Assembly (NCBI GenBank): GCA_938036625.1
Contig: CALHQH010000009.1
Location: forward strand, 1-53,495
DNA length: 53,495 bases
Direction: 5' to 3'
Source: an uncultured Candidatus Saccharibacteria bacterium
GTDB lineage: Bacteria; Patescibacteriota; Saccharimonadia; Saccharimonadales; Saccharimonadaceae
The notes beneath the pieces are model-generated. The model was not told the DNA's origin, did no database searches, and worked only from the letters and a program-made list of their open reading frames with translations. A program made the translations under genes and the position numbers. Each line of letters starts with the position of its first letter. The stretch's first letter is position 1. Positions 15,284 to 23,283 of this stretch are shown piece after piece.

Positions 15284-16076
15284 TATCCGAGAGCGGATGC
15301 AGCAGCTCATCCGCCGCATCTACCCTGCCCGGCACCAACAGCGTGGCTTCACTGTGGTGGAAATGCTGGTGGTGATTCCGATCATCGTGGTAGTGGTTGG
15401 TGTGTTGGTTGCTGCCCTGGTGGGGTTGCTGAGCTCTATCGTCATCTCCAACCAGCGTGGTGCACTGACGTATGCTATGGAAGATGCGCTTGACCAAATC
15501 GAACAAGACGTGCGCCTGGCGACGAAGGTCGAGAGCAAAGCCATCGCAGCCAACTGGGCACAGCACTTTGCGGGTGATAACGTCTTGATTCTCACCCAAT
15601 ACGCCACCGACCGCAACCCATCTGACCCTCAGCGCGAACTGATTTATCTCAACAGCCAAGCCAGCCCCTGTCGCACTCAAGCCGAGCTCGCCGCCAAGCT
15701 CTACCGCACAAACAATCCTCTCACCGTCAAAATCGTCTACTTTGTGCAAGGTACTACCCTCTGGCGGCGGACTATCGTGCCAAGCCAGTACGAATTTAGT
15801 GCCACCAATCCGAGCAACAACACAATGTGCGGCCAGCCCTGGCAGCAGAGCACCTGCAACTACACTGGTGGTGCCTGCAAAGCGCTCGATACACGCGTCG
15901 CGAATAATGTATCGAGTATTCGCTTTGGCTATGCAACAGGCTTTAATCAAGCGGCCAGCACCACACCAAATGATAGCACCACCGTCGTCTCTGCCACAGT
16001 GGATATTGCCGCCCTCAGCACTGGCCAGACCATTCACGCCCGAGGGTCGATGCAAGCACGGCGGATTAATAATTAG
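15261..16076 (+). CDS. Type IV pilin-like protein 3
   Basis: 271 aa, the largest of the set. The leader is long for a prepilin (28 residues up to QQRG), then FTVVEMLVVIPIIVVVVGVLV with Glu5. A Pro in the helix (IPIIV) is unusual. Four Cys occur in the body (ASPCR, TMCGQ, STCNYTG, ACKAL), suggesting a stabilised globular tip domain. It overlaps the gene before by 23 bases. A 270-codon frame on the opposite strand covers almost the same interval and is rejected as a shadow. Confidence 0.85.
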   Translation: MRFSAATNIRERMQQLIRRIYPARHQQRGFTVVEMLVVIPIIVVVVGVLVAALVGLLSSIVISNQRGALTYAMEDALDQIEQDVRLATKVESKAIAANWAQHFAGDNVLILTQYATDRNPSDPQRELIYLNSQASPCRTQAELAAKLYRTNNPLTVKIVYFVQGTTLWRRTIVPSQYEFSATNPSNNTMCGQPWQQSTCNYTGGACKALDTRVANNVSSIRFGYATGFNQAASTTPNDSTTVVSATVDIAALSTGQTIHARGSMQARRINN

Positions 16077-16249
16077 CCACAATCGAGAGATAGGTATTGC
16101 ACCGCCCGGTTATTCTCGCCCTATCATACGATCAACCGAGGTGGCAGTGCGCAGTATATTGTTATTTTGGCAAATACCCTAGCTCTTTTGCCCATATCGC
16201 CAGCATCATACCATCTAAAAAATTCGTCGTACATCTGTGCTCAAAACGC

Positions 16250-16303
16250 TTGTGTTTAATGAATGTTCGTAGTATGATCGTAGTATAATCAGTAACAAGG
16301 AGG
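16250..16303 (+). promoter_or_regulatory. Double promoter with 11-bp tandem repeat and strong ribosome site for the major pilin
   Basis: CGTAGTATGAT (16268-16278) is followed directly by CGTAGTATAAT (16279-16289). The first -10 (TATGAT, 16273-16278) is 17 bases from TTGTGT (16250-16255); the second is a perfect TATAAT. AAGGAGG (16297-16303) lies 11 bases before the ATG. This leadered, double-promoter arrangement contrasts with the leaderless genes nearby and fits high expression. Confidence 0.65.
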
Positions 16304-16314
16304 GGTAACTCTGT

Positions 16315-16728
16315 ATGACAACAAAAACTCAACGTAACCTGCGCGGTTTCACAATTGTCGAGCTTCTCATCGTGATTGTGATCATCGCTATCCTGGCGGC
16401 TATTACCATCGTCGCTTACAACGGCATCCAGCAACGCGCTCGCGACTCTGCAGCCGCTGGCGCTGCATCGCAGCTCTCGACCAAGGTAGAGGCATGGAAC
16501 AGCCAGAAGGGTGAATACCCAACAGCCGCACAAGTCAGTAGCAATCTTGTTGACGATAAAGTAACTGAAGCAAAGATCGATCCAGACCTCAAGAAGAAGA
16601 TCATCACATCTGGCACACCAAACAACGACACTCCTGTCTTGTATACCCAGTGTGGTAGCGGTAAGGGTGCGAAAATCACCTACAAGAAGGGCGACAAAAC
16701 CGAGGATATCGTCCGAGGCAGCTGCTAA
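16315..16728 (+). CDS. Major type IV pilin candidate
   Basis: 137 aa. The leader is MTTKTQRNLRG, then FTIVELLIVIVIIAILAAIT, the canonical major pilin N-terminus with Glu5. The body is small and charged, and its two Cys (QCGSG near residue 115 and the C-terminal Cys of RGSC) can close a D-region disulfide. It has its own strong promoter pair, a strong ribosome site and a strong terminator, all of which argue that it is the abundant structural subunit, while the three upstream genes supply minor pilins. Assembly ATPase, platform protein and prepilin peptidase are not in the window. Confidence 0.88.
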   Translation: MTTKTQRNLRGFTIVELLIVIVIIAILAAITIVAYNGIQQRARDSAAAGAASQLSTKVEAWNSQKGEYPTAAQVSSNLVDDKVTEAKIDPDLKKKIITSGTPNNDTPVLYTQCGSGKGAKITYKKGDKTEDIVRGSC

Positions 16729-16747
16729 GCTTATCCTCCCAATCAAC

Positions 16748-16777
16748 AAAAACACCCGCTCTCTGGCGGGTGTTTTA
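16748..16777. terminator. Bidirectional terminator between pilin and glyA
   Basis: ACACCCGC (16752-16759), a 6-base loop and GCGGGTGT (16766-16773) form an 8-bp stem with A-runs before and TTTT after, so it can stop the pilin transcript; the A-run gives a T-run for the opposite direction at the end of glyA, about 80 bases away. Confidence 0.85.
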
Positions 16778-16852
16778 GATATGCGAATGTATTACTACTG
16801 CGCCTAGCGAGACACGATTATCAATGACAGCGACAAACCTCTGACTTTTTGT

Positions 16853-18127
16853 CTATTCCGTCGGCACTGGGAAGTCTGCCAAGAACTCTGCAACATCGGT
16901 GCGGAGCTTAGCTAGCTCTGCCGCGTCATCACGGTGGTCGATGGCTAGCCGCATCCACTCAGCAATCTGCGGCATATGCTGCGGCTCTAGGCCGCGCGTT
17001 GTTGCCGCTGGCGTACCAAGGCGAATGCCACTAGGGCGAAATGGCGGCAGTGGATCATCAGGGATGGCATTGGCGTTGAGCGTCAAGCCGATCTTATCCA
17101 TCGCAATCTCCGCCGTCTTGCCATCAATCCCAAAGCTCGTGTGGATATCGGCCAAGATGAGGTGATTGCTTGTGCCACCCGTCACGAGCACAAAGCCGCG
17201 CTGCTGCAACTCCTGCGCCAAAGCAGCGGCATTAGCCACCACCTGCTGAGCATAGACACGAAAGGCTGGTTGGAGCGCCTCGCCAAAGGCCACTGCCTTG
17301 GCAGCAATCGTATGCATATGCGGCCCACCTTGGATACCAGGAAAGACCGCCCGATCGATGAGTGTCGGAATATTCTCGAGTGTCTTGGCCGGGCGCTTGA
17401 GTGGGTTGCTCACCACTCCTTTGCTAACGATCAGCCCACCACGCGGCCCACGCAGCGTCTTGTGTGTCGTTGTCGTCATAACATGAAAGCCATAATCGAG
17501 GGGGTTCTCCGCCACTCCACCAGCAATTAGCCCCGCGACATGTGCCATATCGGCCATGAGCAAAGCACCAACTCCGTGGCCAATCGCCGCAAAGCGTGCA
17601 AAATCCAGCTGGCGCGGATAAGCACTAAAACCCGCCAGGATGATCTTCGGCTGATGTTCTTGCGCCATCCGATGTAGCTCATCGTAGTCAATCTCACCCG
17701 TCCTCACATCCTTCATCTTGTAGCGAACGAAATTATACTCGCGAGCACTATGCGTCACAGGCGCACCATGCGTCAGGTGGCCACCATGACCCAGATCCAT
17801 CGCAAGGATGGTATCGCCTGGCTCACACCACGCAAAGTACACGGCTTCATTCGCCTGAGCACCACTGTGTGGCTGGACATTGGCATGGTCAGCCCGGAAG
17901 AGCTGCTTGGCACGGTCAATCGCCAGCTGCTCTACTTGGTCAGTATACTGCTGCCCGCCATAGTAACGCCGGCCTGGGTAACCCTCGCTATATTTATTAG
18001 TAAAGACACTCCCAAGCGCCCGTAGTACATCACCGGAGACATAATTCTCGCTCGGGATGAGCTCCAAGCCTTCGCGTTGGCGCTGCTGCTCATGGGCGAT
18101 GAGGGTAGCAATAGTTGTTTCGTGCAT
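16853..18127 (-). CDS. glyA: Serine hydroxymethyltransferase
   Basis: 424 aa, full length. ELIPSENYVS at the N-terminus, GGQQYTD, and the PLP-binding lysine in TTTTHKTLRGPRGG are the family signatures; the substrate-carboxylate Arg is near RPSGIRLGTPA. It converts serine and tetrahydrofolate to glycine and methylene-THF and thus feeds FolD. AAGGAG lies 8 bases before the ATG, so it is a leadered gene; a TATACT box is seen about 70 bases upstream. In small-genome bacteria GlyA and FolD are often the only retained C1 enzymes. Confidence 0.96.
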   Translation of the reverse strand: MHETTIATLIAHEQQRQREGLELIPSENYVSGDVLRALGSVFTNKYSEGYPGRRYYGGQQYTDQVEQLAIDRAKQLFRADHANVQPHSGAQANEAVYFAWCEPGDTILAMDLGHGGHLTHGAPVTHSAREYNFVRYKMKDVRTGEIDYDELHRMAQEHQPKIILAGFSAYPRQLDFARFAAIGHGVGALLMADMAHVAGLIAGGVAENPLDYGFHVMTTTTHKTLRGPRGGLIVSKGVVSNPLKRPAKTLENIPTLIDRAVFPGIQGGPHMHTIAAKAVAFGEALQPAFRVYAQQVVANAAALAQELQQRGFVLVTGGTSNHLILADIHTSFGIDGKTAEIAMDKIGLTLNANAIPDDPLPPFRPSGIRLGTPAATTRGLEPQHMPQIAEWMRLAIDHRDDAAELAKLRTDVAEFLADFPVPTE

Positions 18128-18451
18128 GGGTAATACTCCTTGTTTGTTGGTTATATCTTAGGATTCGCTATGCACTAGTCATCAGATCATATGTGTAGTA
18201 TAGCACAGCTACCCAATGTGGGGAGTTGCAGTACTTGACGACGTGCGTCTTGAGCTTGCGATAGCTCTCTATCTTTAGCAGTATTGATGTGCTATCACAT
18301 CCCTTTGAGAGCAATACTCTAATGCGAAAACTAGTCTCTTGCTTGTGCAGTACATGGTCTTGCGCACATAACAGAAAAGAGCTGGTGGGCTATTAGAAAA
18401 ACTTCGCAGCCTAACCTCCACATTTCTCCTCGCAACACGAGATGCTTGTGT
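18128..18451. other. Intergenic region between glyA and HTH-murA
   Basis: It holds the glyA leader and a minus-strand TATACT near 18195-18200, then about 230 bases with no recognisable gene, repeat or terminator up to the HTH-MurA promoter. Confidence 0.4.
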
Positions 18452-18486
18452 TTGACAATATATCACCGATGATATATTGTACAAGC
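18452..18486 (+). promoter_or_regulatory. HTH-murA promoter with 11-bp-arm palindromic operator
   Basis: TTGACA (18452-18457), 17 bases and TATTGT (18475-18480) place the transcript start at the ATG at 18487. Between and over them lies the perfect palindrome ACAATATATCA (18455-18465), CCGA, TGATATATTGT (18470-18480). It covers both the -35 edge and the -10, the classic place for a repressor. The inner 8-bp arms and spacing equal those at murB. The product encoded here carries an XRE helix-turn-helix, so autoregulation is the simplest reading. Confidence 0.7.
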
Positions 18487-20013
18487 ATGGGAACAGCAAA
18501 ATATCTCCGTAATATCGGAACACTCATCCAAGAAACCCGCCAAGCGCGCGGTATGACGCAAGCCGAGCTCGCTGCAGCACTCGGCACGAGCCAGTCGGCC
18601 ATCAACCGCATCGAAAAGGGCGGCCAAAACATCAGCCTCGAAATGATTGCTCGCATTGGCGAAGTGCTGAGCAGTGAGATTGTCCGCATCAACAAAGCTG
18701 GCAAAACAAACTTCGTCATCAATGGTGGTGGCTCGCTCCATGGCGAGATTGAGGTGAAGACCAGCAAAAACGCCGCTGTCGCTCTGCTCTGCGCAAGCCT
18801 CCTTAATAAAGGCAAGACGACACTACGCCGAGTGGCACGGATCGAGGAAGTTAATCGCATCATCGAGGTGTTAGAAAGCATTGGCGTGCGCTGCCGCTGG
18901 CTTGAACACAATGACCTCGAGATCACCCCACCACGCACCCTCCATCTAGACGAGATGGATATCGCCGCAGCCAAGCGCACCCGCAGCATTATTATGTTCC
19001 TGGGGCCATTACTCCATCAATATGAGTCATTCCAAATCCCCTTCGCGGGTGGATGCAACCTTGGCACACGGACGGTCGGGCCACACATGGCGGGCCTCGC
19101 ACCCTTTGGCCTGACTGTCGAGGCAACGACCGATTATTACCAAGCAACAGCCAACCCGCATATGGTCGAGCACGCCATCGTCCTTACCGAGCGCGGCGAC
19201 ACCGTCACTGAGAATGTCATTATGGCGGCAGCGCTCCACCCAGGCGTCGTGACAATTCGCAACGCCAGCCCCAACTACATGGTGCAAGACCTCTGTTTCT
19301 TTTTGCAAAAGCTTGGGGTGCAGATCGACGGCATCGGCACAACGACCCTCACTATCCATGGCGTCAGCGAGATCAACCAAACAGTTGAGTACTGCCCTAG
19401 CGAAGACCCTATCGAGGCAATGAGCTTCATCGCAGCGGGTGTAGTGACGGACTCTGCTATTACCATCCGCCGGGCACCAATCGAATTCCTCGAGCTCGAG
19501 CTAGCAGTGCTGCGCGGTATGGGCTTACAATATGAGCTCTCCAGTGAGTACCCGGCGCGCAATGGCCAGACTCGCCTGGTCGATATTAGCCTGCACAAAT
19601 CGACTCTCACCGCCCCACAAGATAAACTCCACAGCATGCCCTTCCCTGGTATTAATATGGATAATCTCCCTTTCCTTGGTCTTATCGCCACGGTAGCAAC
19701 GGGCCGCACTCTAGTGCACGACTGGAGCTATGATAACCGCGCCATTTACTTCACCGACCTCACTCGCCTTGGCGCACAAGTAGAGATGGTCGATCCACAC
19801 CGCGTTTACATCAGTGGCCCCACCCGCTGGAAGCCTGCCGATGTCGTCGCACCACCAGCCTTGCGCCCCAGCGTTGTCGTAATGCTGGCAATGCTGGCTG
19901 CGCCTGGGCGCTCCATCCTGCGTGATGTATACAATATCAACCGAGGCTACGAAGACTTCGCTAACCGACTCAACACTCTCGGGGCGGACATCGAGACAAC
20001 ATGGGAATATTAG
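18487..20013 (+). CDS. murA: XRE-type HTH fused to UDP-GlcNAc enolpyruvyl transferase (MurA)
   Basis: 508 aa, about 80 longer than ordinary MurA. Residues about 7-66 form an XRE/Cro helix-turn-helix (GTLIQETRQARGMTQAEL, then GTSQSAINRIEKGG as the recognition part). The enolpyruvyl transferase domain starts near residue 74. Lys94-Asn95 (KTSKNAA) match the substrate-binding KN pair, and catalytic Cys190 is in GGCNLGTRTVGPH, so the enzyme should be active and fosfomycin-sensitive in principle. It makes UDP-GlcNAc-enolpyruvate from UDP-GlcNAc and PEP, the first committed wall step. The fusion suggests that the enzyme reads precursor level and regulates transcription, with the palindromes here and at murB as targets. 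Confidence 0.93.
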   Translation: MGTAKYLRNIGTLIQETRQARGMTQAELAAALGTSQSAINRIEKGGQNISLEMIARIGEVLSSEIVRINKAGKTNFVINGGGSLHGEIEVKTSKNAAVALLCASLLNKGKTTLRRVARIEEVNRIIEVLESIGVRCRWLEHNDLEITPPRTLHLDEMDIAAAKRTRSIIMFLGPLLHQYESFQIPFAGGCNLGTRTVGPHMAGLAPFGLTVEATTDYYQATANPHMVEHAIVLTERGDTVTENVIMAAALHPGVVTIRNASPNYMVQDLCFFLQKLGVQIDGIGTTTLTIHGVSEINQTVEYCPSEDPIEAMSFIAAGVVTDSAITIRRAPIEFLELELAVLRGMGLQYELSSEYPARNGQTRLVDISLHKSTLTAPQDKLHSMPFPGINMDNLPFLGLIATVATGRTLVHDWSYDNRAIYFTDLTRLGAQVEMVDPHRVYISGPTRWKPADVVAPPALRPSVVVMLAMLAAPGRSILRDVYNINRGYEDFANRLNTLGADIETTWEY

Positions 20014-20050
20014 TCGCTTCTTAGCTTGTAGATTGTCTTGCGACGCCAAT

Positions 20051-20084
20051 AGAGAGCCTCTCACAACGAGAGGTTCTCTTGTTG
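20051..20084 (+). terminator. Probable terminator of HTH-murA
   Basis: AGAGAGCCTCTC (20051-20062), loop ACAAC and GAGAGGTTCTCT (20068-20079) form a 12-bp stem with one G-T pair, followed by TTGTTG. Confidence 0.65.
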
Positions 20085-20505
20085 TATGTCGTCGCATCGT
20101 GCACAGACTTTGCATACATAGAGCCTAAGTCTTAGAAGGTCTCCTTTCTTGGTATCAGCTCCCGTTCGCCAGCGCTTTGCCTGTTGAGCTGCAAAGATCG
20201 ATTCTTATCTCGCATAGCACGAGAAAATAAATGCAAAAAAGTAAGAGCGCACGAACAAACACATCAGACACATGCTTTGATATTCTGATGATAACCAAGT
20301 GAAGTCACCGCTGAGCAGAATGAAGTGATAATTGCCAAACATCAACCTCTTACGCTAAGCTAATAGCCTATCGAGTCTGGCGGCAAGCTTCCCCTCCATA
20401 AGACGAAGCGGCAAAGATAAAGATAATGATCGAGCGCAGAAAAAGCAGCTGTGCGCTTCATATTATATGATTACCACAGTTACAATAGTAGCAAAACGAT
20501 ATTAG
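20085..20505. other. About 420 bases without a recognised gene
   Basis: No supported frame on either strand. A minus-strand TATAAT lies near 20463-20468 and a weak stem (TCTCG/CGAGA) near 20197-20212. A 33-codon minus-strand frame starts directly at that TATAAT but has no room for a transcript start, so it is not called. An unrecognised RNA cannot be excluded. Confidence 0.35.
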
Positions 20506-20534
20506 GCCAAAATAAAACCCCGGAATCATCCGGG
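20506..20534 (-). terminator. Terminator of tRNA-His
   Basis: In the minus direction CCCGGA, loop TGAT and TCCGGG are followed by GTTTTATTTT, a clear intrinsic terminator 10 bases after the tRNA. Confidence 0.85.
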
Positions 20535-20543
20535 AATTTATTT

Positions 20544-20622
20544 TGGGGTGGATAATGAGACTTGAACTCACGGCCTCCGGTGCCACAAACCAGCGCTCTA
20601 ACCAAACTGAGCTATATCCACC
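20544..20622 (-). tRNA. tRNA-His (GTG), with G-1 and CCA
   Basis: Eight-pair acceptor stem GGTGGATA/TATCCACC, so the extra G-1 opposite C73 that HisRS requires is encoded. The anticodon stem is CTGGT/ACCGG with loop TTGTGGC giving anticodon GTG. CCA is encoded. Confidence 0.95.
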
Positions 20623-20904
20623 AGACAATCGCACAGCAAATCTACTGCGCTGCTGACATGCTGTATTGTAGCAGAGATAGCGCAGTTTGTCTATTACCTA
20701 CGGCTATTCATCCTCAATCTCAAAACTTTACTACCTTATACCTCTCTCCTCTCACCAGGTTGCTTGCTTCTCCTCAGGCTTATCACCGCTTCTATAGTGA
20801 GTCTTCCTGTCTATAATAGGGGTCATCACTATATTTCATTGGGTAGAGCAGATGATTAAAAAATGACAAATGGATAAGGTAGGTAAATACTGAAGTTAAC
20901 TAAT

Positions 20905-22098
20905 TTAGCGCGCTTTCTTGCGACGCCACAGCGCCTCAACGCACATCACCAGCCACAAACCAAGCGCAATCGCCCCAACTGCCCCACCAAACCACACATG
21001 CCCCGCACTATAGCCATGCTGATTAACCATCCGGGTGAGCAAGCTAATCGCCACGACGTCACCAAGCAACGTAAACATATTGAGTGCAGAGAGGAGCGTC
21101 GCTTTGTATGTATGCTGCAGCTCGCTGAGAATCTTTGACTGCAAAACAATCGGTCGCACTCGCGTATATGCAGTAAATAGCACAACAGCAATGACCGCGA
21201 TAATCGGTCTTGGCGTTACGCCCATCAAGACAATACACAGCGCCATAATCCACGCATCGACCCAATAAAATGCCAGTGGCCGCAGGCGGTCAAACCAATG
21301 CACATACCAGCCCAGCAATGCTCCGCCCAGGCTCCCGACCGCCGCAATTACCCCAAACCACTCTACCGCAATACCAACGTGCTGGAAGAGTAGCTCGCGA
21401 TATTCTAGCCCCTTATTGGACACGCCAGCCAAGAAACCAGCGAAGGTAAAGAGAGTAAGATTTTTCGCAGTAACGATTGCGCGAGCAGCCTGCCGTGGCC
21501 GCTGAGCCTGGGCAGCTCCTCGGCGCGGTGGATAAGCAAAGCTCAGCGCCAACCACACCGTCGCAGCAAGCGACAAAAAGCCAATCAAAAATGGGAGTGT
21601 ATGATGAATACGGTATGTGAGTGGCACTACAATAATGAGCACAGTATTACCAATCAATCCATACGTCTGGGCGCGGCCCATCACCTTGGTATAGTCGCGT
21701 GCTCGCCCCAGCGCCGTCAAGGAATCGTGCATAAATGCCTCGACCGCACCAGACTGAAACGCATAGCCACCAAAGAACAAAACTGAGGCAATCAGCCCAC
21801 CCCAAAAGCTCGGCCATACAGCATACAACAGTGGCGACGCCACGGCAATACTCGCACCAAGGATAATCGCGCGCCGGTTGCCAAACTTATCGGCCACATA
21901 ACCCGCTGGCATCTGCAGTGCCGCCTGGACGATAGACGAGATAACGACCATCAGTGCGAGCTCATCCAAACTCACTTTACCGACATTCACCAGCTGCACC
22001 GTAATAAGCGGCAAGTAGACACGCTTGGTAAAAATCCGAAACCACGAATATTTGACAATGTTGCGCTTAAGGAGGTCGTGGTTGGTCACATCTTGCAT
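20905..22098 (-). CDS. Major facilitator superfamily transporter
   Basis: 397 aa with about 12 hydrophobic segments. Motif A between helices 2 and 3 reads GYVADKFGNRRAIILG, typical of MFS proteins; the central cytoplasmic loop is basic (PPRRGAAQAQRPRQAAR), and the C-terminus ends in a basic tail (RRKKAR). The substrate is unknown; the pattern is closest to drug or metabolite efflux-type carriers. A TATAGT box ends 12 bases before the ATG. It stands between tRNA-His and tRNA-Arg(TCT) without operon partners. Confidence 0.85.
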   Translation of the reverse strand: MQDVTNHDLLKRNIVKYSWFRIFTKRVYLPLITVQLVNVGKVSLDELALMVVISSIVQAALQMPAGYVADKFGNRRAIILGASIAVASPLLYAVWPSFWGGLIASVLFFGGYAFQSGAVEAFMHDSLTALGRARDYTKVMGRAQTYGLIGNTVLIIVVPLTYRIHHTLPFLIGFLSLAATVWLALSFAYPPRRGAAQAQRPRQAARAIVTAKNLTLFTFAGFLAGVSNKGLEYRELLFQHVGIAVEWFGVIAAVGSLGGALLGWYVHWFDRLRPLAFYWVDAWIMALCIVLMGVTPRPIIAVIAVVLFTAYTRVRPIVLQSKILSELQHTYKATLLSALNMFTLLGDVVAISLLTRMVNQHGYSAGHVWFGGAVGAIALGLWLVMCVEALWRRKKAR

Positions 22099-22154
22099 AA
22101 ATCTCGCTGTACTATAGCATGGCTTCGCGCAGCATGTAAATGCATTTTGTATGT

Positions 22155-22181
22155 AATAAAAACAACCCCATCGAGATGGGG
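22155..22181 (-). terminator. Terminator of tRNA-Arg (TCT)
   Basis: In the minus direction CCCCAT, loop CTCG and ATGGGG are followed by TTGTTTTTATT, 15 bases after the tRNA. Confidence 0.85.
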
Positions 22182-22195
22182 ATATGACAATAAAA

Positions 22196-22272
22196 TGGCA
22201 CCCCGAGTAGGATTCGAACCTACGGCCTTAGGCTTAGAAGTCCTCTGCTCTATCCAGCTGAGCTATCGGGGC
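22196..22272 (-). tRNA. tRNA-Arg (TCT), CCA encoded
   Basis: Acceptor GCCCCGA/TCGGGGT, D stem GCTC/GAGC, loop CTTCTAA giving anticodon TCT, T arm GTAGG TTCGAAT CCTAC, discriminator G and CCA. The anticodon stem is poor: GAGGA against GCCTA gives a G-A and an A-G mismatch at both ends, leaving three normal pairs. All other parts are standard, so it should be functional. Confidence 0.93.
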
Positions 22273-22323
22273 ATGGGTTTATTATAGCAGGTTTCTTGGT
22301 AGGTGTGGTATGATAAACGAAGC

Positions 22324-23007
22324 ATGAAACACACGAACGAAAATTATCGATACTTTAGCGTCATTCTCGCAGTATATGTTGCGGCGCTACTCATCTCCAA
22401 CATTGCCGCCACCAAACTGGTGGCACTCGGCCCACTTATCCTTGATGGTGGAGCAGTACTCTTCCCGCTCGTGTATATCTTTGATGATGTCATGACAGAG
22501 GTCTATGGCTATCGCCGGGCACGCCGCGCTATTTGGACGGCCTTTGGAGTGATGCTGCTGGCGATTGGCTGCTTTACACTAGTGCGCTATCTGCCCGCGG
22601 CGGCAGAGTACCACGACCAAGCCGCTTACGAGGCAGTGCTCGGCTTCTTCCCACAGATCGTCGTGGCGAGCTTGCTTGCCTTCCTAACGGGGAGCTTCCT
22701 CAACTCGTACATCGTTGCTAAGCTCAAGGTTGCTATGAAGGGTCGGCAGCTATGGCTGCGCCTACTTGGATCGACAGTAGTGGGGAGCTTATTTGATACC
22801 GTTATATTCTGCGTCGTTGCTTTTGGTGGGCAGCTTACAGGAGCGTCACTACTCAACTATATCGCCGTTGGGCTTGGCTTCAAGCTTGCCGTTGAGGTCG
22901 TCTGCCTGCCACTTACCTACCGCGTCATTGCTGCGCTCAAGCGGCGCGAATCCGTCGATACCTACGACACCACCACTAACTTCACACCATTTCGTTTGCG
23001 TGTCTAG
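22324..23007 (+). CDS. yhhQ: Queuosine precursor transporter, YhhQ/VUT family
   Basis: 227 aa with about six membrane segments. The family hallmarks are seen: ISNIAATKLVALGPLILDGGAVLFPLVYIFDDVMTEVYGYRRAR at the start in pieces (LLISNIAATK, then FPLVYIFDDVMTEVYGY), and the later SFLNSYIVAKLKVAMKGR. YhhQ proteins import preQ0, preQ1 or queuine across the inner membrane. A tgt gene lies just downstream on the other strand and no queuosine synthesis gene (queC/D/E/F) is in the window, so the two make a salvage route. A TATGAT box ends 9 bases before the ATG chosen here. Confidence 0.9.
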   Translation: MKHTNENYRYFSVILAVYVAALLISNIAATKLVALGPLILDGGAVLFPLVYIFDDVMTEVYGYRRARRAIWTAFGVMLLAIGCFTLVRYLPAAAEYHDQAAYEAVLGFFPQIVVASLLAFLTGSFLNSYIVAKLKVAMKGRQLWLRLLGSTVVGSLFDTVIFCVVAFGGQLTGASLLNYIAVGLGFKLAVEVVCLPLTYRVIAALKRRESVDTYDTTTNFTPFRLRV

Positions 23008-23283
23008 CGAGCGAGTTGCTCACTGCAATAGATTCGCATCTCTCTCAGAATATGAAGAACGCAGTGCTTTCATCCCGGTAGAACAAAAAATTGCCCGTAG
23101 TGATTATTGCAGCATGATCATTGAAGAGCCTAGTGTTTTAGGAAAATACTAAGACCCTTTTAGCGTTTTTAAAGAGACGGTGGCGAGAGAAAGGGCTGAT
23201 AACGGAGAAAAAGATTGACTATGCAAACTCTTTTCCCTAGTTGTTATGTGAATGCATACTATAACCTATGAACTTATCAATCG

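Noticed and set aside
15270..16082. A 270-codon frame on the minus strand over the third pilin gene
   Set aside because: It mirrors the pilin-like gene, which has a prepilin signal, coupling to its neighbour and sensible composition. The antisense text is rich in Cys, His and Gly with no domain.
20085..20505. A housekeeping RNA (RNase P, tmRNA or SRP RNA) in the 420-base gap
   Set aside because: None of the conserved cores of these RNAs was found on either strand; the gap stays unexplained.
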